From Hemicentrotus pulcherrimus (Eukaryota > Echinodermata > Echinoidea > Camarodonta > Strongylocentrotidae): a DNA stretch of 15,297 nucleotides. How positions within the stretch are numbered: position 1 is the stretch's first letter; every line of letters begins with the position of its first letter. Shown one piece after another: positions 1 through 10,000 of the stretch. Made by a program: the position numbers and the translations under genes. Location: the NCBI GenBank assembly GCA_003118195.1, contig BEXV01002893.1, positions 36,678 to 51,974 on the forward strand, written 5' to 3'. The notes below the pieces were generated by a model that did not search any database, was not told the DNA's origin, and saw only the letters and a program-made list of their open reading frames with translations.

Positions 1-39
1 CCAAAAAAAAATAAAAGAATAACACTTCTTGTCCTAATA

Positions 40-183
40 CAGTGGAATCTCAAAGAGCTGTGATATAACGAGGTATCTGTTATAACAAGGTGATTTTGCT
101 GGTCCCAAGCTCTTAATATATTTTTAAACCTTAATATAACAGGTAATTTCCTTGCCCCACTTTGTTATAACAAGTTTCCACTG
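40..183. mobile_element. Short pogo/Tc1-like MITE
   Basis: A 144-bp non-coding element is bounded by inverted ends, CAGTGGAATCTC at the left and TTCCACTG at the right, with flanking TA (38-39 and 184-185) as the likely target duplication. Internally the motif TATAACGAGG/TTATAACAAGG is repeated in both orientations. TA duplications and CAGTGGAA-type ends fit the Tc1/mariner-pogo group. It has no transposase. Confidence 0.6.
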
Positions 184-185
184 TA

Positions 186-777
186 TTTTCACTAACTCAT
201 AACGATCTTTGTGATCTTTAGATGATATTTTTTTCCTTCAATAAACAATATTTAAAAAAATATCAATTGTGTACATTTGTGACCCTGATTTGTCCCATGA
301 GAGACCAATGCCAGTAAATGGTGAAAGAAAACAGTGGCATGAACGGCCTGGCCTGCCATAATTAAATCCAACTTGAAGTCAATCTTAGTCTTTGTGAAAC
401 ACTCCCCTGCTCGATGGTGGTGGCGTGCACTTGTGTCTGACAGTTAAACTGAAAGACGCATAATAGTGGGCTCTCATTCGGAATTAGACACCATTCGGGT
501 GTTTACCCAATAACAGGCATTGTCAATCACCAGAATAAGCCTTTAGTTTTATGACCAAAATGCCTTATGCAATGCTCTACATTTTCCAACCATCCCCCCA
601 TATAGTAAAGTCATTATCTTACATTTCCCTCACCCAAAGACTCTCAGAGACGAGGTGGGATTTTATGATGGGACCACGGGTTTGCTGTGTGTGACATGCA
701 CCCATTAATGGTATTTCCACCATGTTTGGTGACAGCGAAATATGGCCTTCTGCACATGGAACCTGCCTACCACCTCC
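186..777. other. Sequence downstream of TRDMT1, likely 3' UTR then intergenic
   Basis: No gene is recognised. On the minus strand this follows the TRDMT1 stop, so at least part is 3' UTR. No AATAAA is present on the minus strand between the stop and the left edge; weaker CATAAA hexamers lie at 662-667 and 548-553. The open frame at 687-929 (+) is antisense to exon 10 and has no support. Confidence 0.5.
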
Positions 778-861
778 CTTTAACCCAATCAATACTGAAT
801 TCTCTCATTCCTGTACGCTTACTACAGGAGACACAGGCTTCCGGAAGGCAATGGGTTAAAG
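778..861. repeat. Fold-back element in the TRDMT1 3' UTR
   Basis: Perfect 10-bp ends, CTTTAACCCA (778-787) and TGGGTTAAAG (852-861), enclose 64 bp that contains a smaller hairpin (CCTGTA and TACAGG around a 7-base loop). The outer arm begins 8 bases past the TRDMT1 stop codon, so it would be transcribed as a stem-loop in the mRNA. It may be a tiny MITE. Confidence 0.5.
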
Positions 862-869
862 TTTCCCTT

Positions 870-970
870 TCATGCAACCATGTAGCATATAAGCTGGGCG
901 AGCAGCGTCACGTTGAGACTGTTGCCTAGCAACCGATACTTTTGCTTCTTAGTGGAGCAGTCTGGGAAAC
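870..970 (-). CDS. TRDMT1: TRDMT1 coding exon 10 (motif X and stop)
   Basis: Completes Gly408 and encodes residues 409-440 and TGA. It contains KQKYRLLGNSLNVTLLAQLI, the motif X that completes the SAM pocket. The acceptor AACTCTGCAG|GT lies just downstream, in gene direction, of a long CT-repeat pyrimidine tract (plus-strand GA at 991-1037). Confidence 0.96.
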
Positions 971-1002
971 CTGCAGAGTTTAAAGACACAGGAGAGGGGA
1001 GA

Positions 1003-1033
<31 letters not shown>

Positions 1034-4000
1034 AGAAATAAAAAAACAATGACCTACAGAAACGCAATCTTTTCATAATTTTATCATAAAGCATGAACAC
1101 AGAGAGTCACAAATAAATATACAAATAAATAAACAATTGCTATCCTGTATCAAGGCAAAGTCATTCAGATATATGCTTTGGGCTAATTGTCAGCCGTCTT
1201 GTCTTTGCTTGAAAACTGATTGTGATAAACGACTGCTCAACACCTAGTTGCATTTTCAGCTGCAATGCCATTTTAGGTTAGTAACTGCATGTACAATCCA
1301 AATATACTTACCAAAATCTTGTGGAAAATGATGCAAGTTGGCAACCTCTCTGGGTGAAAAATACCTAAGATGGAGCGCTTTCAGACTCTCCAGTCGTTCT
1401 TCATCACTGCATGACTCTGGGGAGAACGCTGCAGACATCTGTAATGAGTTGGGGATTGTTCAGTAAGATTTAATTGAGGCAAAATATCGTGAAATTGGAG
1501 GGGGGGGGGACCATTTTAATATGGTCTTTAGAACAAAAAAGGCACACTTATACACAGTTAATGTCCTTCTGGCTAGATACAGATGCATCAAGCTTCCAGA
1601 CAGTTAACTACCTCGATTATTATTGCCTATTGGTCCATGTGGTGCACACACAGCTTAAACCAACAAATTTACAGTGTATGCGCTTGGAGAGCAAAATAAT
1701 TATTCTGTTTATGTACTGTGAGCATATTTATGTAAAGGCGCTATAGAAGTATCAATATGTATGTATGTATGTATGTTATTCTGTGATGTTGTCATGGCTG
1801 ATTTTGTACATGCCAGCCTCCAGCATCGACTTTGGGTCCATGTAGCACATCAGTGCATTGAAGCATGCACGCAGTCAAAGGAGATGTAAGAGGAAAACAA
1901 ACACAACAGCCTGGTCTGTTGGCATCATTGTGCCTACACAGAGTTAGTGCCAACCTCCGGAATGGACTTTGGGCCTGTGTGGCCCATCAGTGTATCCAAG
2001 CAACAAGCGGCGGAAAAAGATATAGAGAAGAACCAAACTCAACGGCTAGGTCTGTTGGTAACATTGTGCTTTCCCCACACAAGAAAAACTAGAAGATCTA
2101 CTCCAACACCCCTATCGTTGCCAGGCTCGGACACGCAATGGTTGGGAAAGACAATGTCCCCGGGATGCCAAGAGAAGATATGTCCGTGAATACTGTCGAC
2201 AGCATTATTATATGACTGCACGACCAGAGGCTATCTCTGCATCTGAAGATGTCTCTTAACCTGGGACAACCTTTCAGAGGATGATGAGATTTGTGCCTTA
2301 ATGGATCTATCTCCCCATTTCATAATGCAATGCAAAATTACTCGTCTGATTTGTCTCCCATCGAAGAGGCATACTAAAGCCTTTTCCCCCAATTCATGTT
2401 TATTTCCTTTTTGTTTAAATCTATTTATATTTGTGTTCATTTCAAAGATATGTCCTTAACTCATATTTTGTCTCTATTTTTCATGCATATCTAAAATGTA
2501 CAGGCATGTAATGTTGATTAGGTGTTGAAGTGATTGGTATCATCGAAGTAGGTTGCAAATTTCATTTAATTTGTACTTTTATTACATCTCAAATTTCCCC
2601 TTCTTGATGTGATTTGCCACAGATCTCTGATAAAATTTTAAGATCATTTAGGTTATGTTTTATTAAAGGGAAAGCGAACTGGCTGGAGCTCTAAGTCGCT
2701 TCGAGTCCGTCAGTTCCTTCCGTTTATCCATGTGTGGGACTAAATGTTAAGTAATAACCGTTATTTACGCAGGGAAGCCATTTGAGCTTTAAGCTGATTT
2801 TTAAGCTGGTTTTGGCTTAAAAATAAGAGCGTTTTGTTTTGGGGGATTAAAGCTTTTTAATGGTATAAATATTATTTAATGAAGAAATCTTGAAGGTTCT
2901 TTAATGATTTTTGATAAATCAAAATTTGTGTGTCATTAGATATATGAATTAGTGATTGGCATGAATTTCCTGGTACTGCTCTAAAACTGAATATTTCACG
3001 TTGCTGGGATGTATGAAATATGGTTCTTATTTATCATTTGTAATGATTGTTAAATTTATTAAATATGTATAGTGTTTGTTTAAATGTACGATTTGTTAAT
3101 TATCAGAAATCCTATCAAGGTAATTCTCAACAGTGGGGCATCCCTCTTTGTGGGCAGGGAGGTGCCCTCCCTCTCCGAGTGTCATTATTCAGAGCGACAT
3201 TGTCCGGTATAGTCCAGACAATGACCGTTGCAGAGGAGGCAGAGCAAGACGTGTGATACCTGAATAATTACTCACTAAGACTTTTCACAATTTTTGTCTT
3301 GATAATCTTCTTTTTTTTAAAGCACAAATATTTTTGTAAATGTCAGTTTTATGATTGGTATGGAATTATATTTTTTCTTTTTCTTTTTAAGTTTTGGTAC
3401 ATGTTCATGTAATTTAATCTTGTTACAATTTACACATTTTTTTGTTGTCATCGATAGATGTCACTTGATGTTTTATGCAAATCGACATTGAGAGTAACTT
3501 GTCAAATTTAGCAAACTCGGTATACATGAACTTTTGGTAAATATTAGCCAGTGAGGAAAGCCTCAGATTCCCAATTCTTTGAGGCAATCCACAGGCACTG
3601 AATGGCACCCATTATCTCTTTCTCTCTATTGCACTGATGTCTGTTTGTTTGTAAAAATAGATGTAAACTAATATTTTGAGACTTAATAGTTTGCAGTTAT
3701 AGTCATTGAATCATCCTCCATTTTGTGTTTAAGACCAAAATTTACAATGATTTGTATCAATTAAGTGTTAACAATAACACGTAAGAAGGGAGGGTACCAA
3801 CAGAGGAAATGGTCCTCTAGTCTAGGCCAGATTGCCAGGGTGAGTGGTTATCATATAAACTACTAATTGAATGTAGCTTTAATTGGAATTTGTGATTGTT
3901 CAACTCTCAAAGTCCAGTCACACACAGTCGTAGCCTGCACAGTTCCAGAGATGAATTATTGCTCCGGATTCCCCATGGCAGAACTAAAGTAACTCTTGGG

Positions 4001-7000
4001 GACCGTGCGTTTGGCATGGCTGCCAGGAAACTATGGAATAGCTTGCCAATAGAAATACAAAGCTTTCCATCTCTAAATGTCTTCAAATCCAAATTAAAAA
4101 CATATTTGTTCAATTGAGAGATTCTATTTTGTAGAGAAAAAGAGCTCTGAACCAGCGCAGCTGAATATATTTTGTATAAAAATTGTGCTATATAAATTTA
4201 TTATTATTTTTGTTTGATAAAGTTCACTTGATAGTTATTATTATGATAGTTATAGTACTCATTTATTAGTTGGAAGAACTTTATTTGTTTATTCATGCAA
4301 TGTTGATTAAGTTTTAACAAATGGAATGTTAACCTGTTTATCATTTATTATCATGAGTCGGCTTGATTGTCGGAATTCGTATCTCGGAGTTATAAACGAA
4401 TAATAAGTTTATCGCTATTACGTGTGTTTTTCAAACATGTCCTCATTTATATTTAGTTGTTTTAATTTTGTTCATTTATTCAGCTTTATTTTGTAACTTG
4501 CATATAAAATACAACGAACCACAACACAAGGAATGGTGTGACGCGTTTTCTGTACTAGTTTCCGTGTGTTACATTTATAATTGCGCTCCTTAGACAGGGT
4601 AGGAAATTTACTGAATAAGAATGCAGAACTTTTTCTTCATAAAACAAAAGGCTTTCCGACTTAAGGTTAAAAGAGGCAAAAGTTGGAAAAGTCAAAGGTG
4701 ACTACCGGTAAAAGGAAACTTACATCAGCCGAGAGATCGGTGCGCAGAACGGATCCTGTTCCTTCCACATAGTATGCATACCTAGACATAAAAGAGATTA
4801 AGAGAGATCAGTTTTAGGTCGATATCTGATAAGTAAAAATTACTCCAATTGTTTGTTCTGTGACAATTTCTTATGGTTTGATGTCACAGAACTGTGATAG
4901 AGACTAGCTTATGTCTCAACTCTGATCATATTCAATGTTTATCATCTTTATCATCATTATCATCATCACTATCATCATGGTCTAATTCAACAGATGTATT
5001 AGTATCTAATTGGAAGAGCCTGCACTTTAAACATATGAATCATTATCGTCATCTTCCTACAACTGGGAAAAAAATATGATTGCAGAGCCCTCAGGGAGAA
5101 CTGTACGAATATTAATAAGGCTACCCTAGGTATATATTGAATAAGACATGATATTATTATCATCCTCATAATCGTAAATACTGGTACTGTAGCTCTTACG
5201 CTTTGGTGAAGCAGCGAGTCTTTGTATCCTCTGACGTCACTATGTCCATCATGTGCGCATACTTGAGTAAAATCCTGTCCGGTATTAGGTACTCCGCCAT
5301 AGAGTCTGCATTCAAATCCGATTGAAGGTAGTCGCCTATTTTCCTTCTCCCATTACCCTCACCCATTTCCTGTTCATTTTGTTCACTTGAAGACACCATA
5401 TCTTCACATCTACCACTCTTCACATTGTCTGTTCTTTCCTTCTCATTCAAATGCTGCTCATCTGTTCTGCTTTCAGTACTTTGCTCATTCAGGGATACCA
5501 TACTAAATTCATCTTGCCCTGTTCTTCTGCATGACTCTCTTAATTCCATATCTGTCTGCACCTGTGATGACACCGTAGAGTTATCACAAACCAGTCTGCT
5601 AGTTTCCTTTATCTCACTTGGTAATAAAGGCATATTTACTCTGTGCTTTACTAGTGGTGCGCCACATTCCTCTTTGAACTGTAGAGGGTGCTGTTTGGCA
5701 AGCATAAAGTAGCGTACACGTTGATTGGGTATGCCAATATCCATTGGTGAGAGTAGGAATTCCTGTAACAATCAAAAAGAAAAACTGTTAAATAGAGGAA
5801 ACTTGAAATGTACAGGATGTCTGCTGAATGCAAATGGAGTATAGGAGATGCTCCATACTCTTTAATATTTTTAGCCCATTTTCTTAAAAATAGTTTAACT
5901 ACAGAAACTCTATAAAATATGTGTTCACATCCAATCAAATCAGTTACTAACTGATATGAATTGATATATACAGGGTAAAAAAACAATATACTGGATTAAT
6001 ATACAGTTTAATACAATACACCGTCTCTAAGCACTTTACAAATACGATATCATGAACTTGGTTATCAAATTCATTCATGCACAATATGCACCGCGTCCAC
6101 TCCCTGGGGAGTATTCCTACCATATGGTCACTGTGAGGGCATGCATAGGCAATTACTAACAAAAAGGCTCTTATCACCTTACCAGGTCCCCATCTCTCAT
6201 TTGGGTATGAAGTGGTACCATATGGTCACTGTGAGGGCATAGGCAATTACTAACAAAAAGGCTCTTATCACCCTACCAGGTCCCCATCTCTCATTTGGGT
6301 ATGAAGTGGCAAATGTATATTAATGCCTTGCCAAAGGACATTAGTGCCGGGGATCGAATCACAACCTGTGGATTTAAGGTCAAGTGCCAAGTTAAACCAC
6401 TCGACTACGGCACCTATACAGTAATCACTCCTACCATGAGCAGGAAAGAATCTTGAAAATCAAAATTACAATTCATTACTTTAAACAAATAATAGATCAC
6501 TTAGCTCTTCTTAAAAGTCAGCAAATTTAGTGATCAACATTCTCATCACACCAAAGCACAAATAAGAAAAATGATTTTCACCTCTTTCACCAATTTATTT
6601 TTTAAAATTATTAAACATTTACCTGAAAGACGTAATTGCACTTCTGAAGAGTCTCCACAAGAAAGTTTCTGTGAAGCAAACACAAAGGTTGAAAAGCTGT
6701 GAGTAAATCCTCAATTGAACATTGCTACAGATCATATCGATTATTTAGAGTCTTTAAAGAAAAAAATGATTAAAATACCACTCTTAATTCGGTGACAATA
6801 TACAAAATAGAAATCTGACAGTAAAAAAAAAAAAACAGATATTTGAATTACACCAATTTTTAAAGCCATATCATACTGTAGGCTAACATTTCCAATTCTG
6901 TGGGCAGAGCTTTTCATTAATTACGTTTTTAAGAGAATTTAGTTGATACACAACTTTTGAAGATTCCATACATAAAATACACAATCGTTCCTATTTACTA

Positions 7001-10000
7001 TTGCAATCAACGTTTCAAATGCAATTGCATGACAATATTAAATTTGCCTTTGAATCTACTCAATAATGGAAATGTAGCCAATTTGAATCAGGTTTACCTA
7101 GTTTCCGATGTGTCAAATCCTTTCACGTTTTCCACCAGTAAGTATGTCGGTTTCTTGTGCATTCTATCAAATAAAACACAAGTACAAGTGGGTTTACAAA
7201 AGAATTTCGAAAATTGTATTCATCAAATCTCAAATGCACTTAATCAAATGCCTAGTGAAACCTACCTTATTAATCACTGGTTTGGCTAGAAGATTTCAGT
7301 AAAATTCTGGTTGTTAGTGAAAGACTCACACAAGACAAAAATTGTCTGCCATGATTGATGACTTGAGCTGCACTGACTATATTTTACTACACCTTCAAAA
7401 TGGCTGCCAAGATGGCTGACATGCAATCCATAAAACAATATCAACCAATCACAAGATTTGTACATGAAGTAAGTGAACCAATAGAAAGCCTAAGAAAAGA
7501 TAGAGTGTCATGTGTCTATAGTGAGCTAGGTTGAATAGCGAAGAGATAGAAAGAGTGTGTGTATGTGTGTTGGTGCTATGGCAGGCAATGTTGAATGGTA
7601 AGAGATGAATAGGGACATAATAGAAGTCAATAGCTCAACAGACATCAGATGATGAATGTAGGTCAGGAGTGTGCTGAAGCATGACGGAGTGGAAAGCTAA
7701 GGGTAAATTAACAAGCAGGAAGCTGCGATGAATGGAGATACCATCTCTAAAGAATTTCTGAGGGAAAGATATTCAAGATTAACTTGGCCCAACAACAAGA
7801 AATGTCACCCTCTACAGCCATCAAATCCATCAGCAGCTGTCCTTATCAATGCACAGATCCCCTCTGGCATTCCAAATATTACAAAATGTTATGCAACGCG
7901 TCTGCTTCCCTAAGTTCTCTATACAGGTCGTCAAAATATGCAAACAATTTTCCGCTCCCCTCCATAGTACGGGTCAGGGTTCAACAAATTGTATGGTCTC
8001 ATTTCTTACGAATCAAATGAATGTTCATGAATACAAAGTATCTTTAAAAATAAGATATTTTCTGTGAAGATGGAATATTATGTAAGGTTGTAATTGATCT
8101 AAATGGTTACTTGTTACATTGATTAGTATTCTCATTCTTTAGAAGCTTAATCAGGAAGATGATGTTTGTTTAGATTTCCTTTCTAATACAATTGCCATTT
8201 CTATAAATATCAGTTTGCAGTGGGCTTGTGATTTTAGAAATAAGTCCTCTGGGTTGATTACTAATAAACAATTACACATCATATAGTTTCTTTCATTGCA
8301 GAAAAGCAAATTGCAGTATCAAAATAAATATGTTTTTATGAGAGCAATAAAAGAACATTATCTTATATGCTTTAAAGACAGAGTTAACACCGTTTTGGCT
8401 CTCAACAGACAATACAAATGTAAAAGAAATTGACCTACTCAGGAAGGTTCCTCATGATGTTGAAGAAAGCGTTTGTCCTGGCATCGTTCTTGTCACCTTT
8501 CAATCCAACTCTGGCAAAAGAAATTCAAGAAATTAAATTCTTATTATGAATGACACAAATAATTTTCTGGGTTTATATACCAGTAGAACATAATTCATAA
8601 ACAATGTCTTCAAGTGTGTTATAGATCTCTCACTACCAAAGCCATCAGATTCAGGCTTACCAGCACACAGTAAATCTATGTGCACTTTCTTCACTCCCTG
8701 GGGAGTATTTCAGCCAAATGCCATTTCACAGACACTCAATGATTTTCCGCATCCTACACTTGGGTGAAGAGTGGCAAATGTGGATTAATGTCTTGTACAA
8801 GTGGATGAACCACTATACCATAACACCCCCACTGATCTCAGAGGGTGCTACCACAGGAGACAGAAAACAAACTCAAAACATTGTTAACCCTTTACATGCA
8901 ACACAAATAATTCTCCAAGTGCCACATTGTAATTAATCATGGGATAGATACCAAGCGCTTCAACAGTTATCAGATGAAATTATGACTTGATATAAACGGA
9001 AAACTGAATGAATGTAGAATGCAAATATATAGGAATAAAAAGCATTTACCCTTTCATTACTGCACAAAAGCATGTTAAAACTCCACACCACTCCAAATTA
9101 CGGGTCAACAGGGGCCCAATTTGCCTAAGTTACAGTGACGACACAACATGTTGACCCCATCCCATCACCTATATAGCTGAGCAGATGAGCCGTGCTTAAT
9201 TCATGCAAAGTCATTGTGAATATGCGTACTCCACATGATGATGTCATCAAGTCGATAGCAAGTTTTTGAGATTTAGAGTTTTCAGAGAGCTGATACTCCC
9301 GGACTATGGCTTACAAGCTTTCCGTTGATATATAATTCATCTGTTTCATATTTCAGTTCAGATATAGTCTTTAAGTGTTAAAAGGGTTGTGATTGAGCCA
9401 ATCAAGACTGGAAATAAGACGTTTTGCAAAGCCATTATGTTGCACAAAGCAATACTTTCTTTAATTTGTGCTTTTTGTTTTGTGGAAAATTGCACATGTG
9501 GCAAACAAGCAATCATGCATAGAGGTGAAGAAAGCAATCAAAGGGTAAATCCCTTTCCCACTATAATCTGGGGTACAGTTTGCAAACAAAGTAACACCAA
9601 GTCCAAGAGTAATAATGTACCGCAAAAGTTATGAACCTCTAGGCGAAATTAGGAATACAGTTTATTTTGTTGGCTTTTCACACAGAATATTTAAAGGTAA
9701 AGACCAGTTTTGGAAACGCCCCAATTTCAAAAAATGAAATGGAAGCTCTCATTACCAATCATGTAAAAGAATACGTTTTGAATTTGCCGGGAAACCGCCT
9801 ACTAATTCATATATTTGGTAAATTTGTTTCTCTCATGGTCTGTGAGAGATATAGGGTAGTCCCATATACATATTTCTGTGTATAGTGCTTGTAACTTTAC
9901 GAAGAATGGGCCAAATTTCTTATCATTTTGATGATTCCAGAACCTTGCAGATGCTAGATGCTAGATGATCAACCTTTTCTGATCGATTCCACAACGTTTC

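Noticed and set aside
1312..1438. Independent small gene starting at the ATG of 1438
   Set aside because: The ATG follows a splice acceptor and the peptide is TRDMT1 motif IX, so it is an internal exon.
3907..4113. Minus-strand open frame
   Set aside because: Reverse-strand shadow of the LINE C-terminus on the plus strand.
5425..5712. Plus-strand 95-residue open frame
   Set aside because: Antisense to TRDMT1 exon 7, which is firmly supported by homology.
6345..6414. tRNA gene (box A and box B with near-normal spacing, minus strand)
   Set aside because: No full acceptor stem or clean cloverleaf, and the flanking body recurs in two other places, so it is a SINE head.
6957..7302. Plus-strand open frames
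   Set aside because: Antisense to TRDMT1 exon 5 and its flanking introns; no motif.
7728..8067. Three overlapping plus-strand open frames as a coding gene
   Set aside because: They overlap in different frames, lack splice support and any motif, and lie inside TRDMT1 intron 4.
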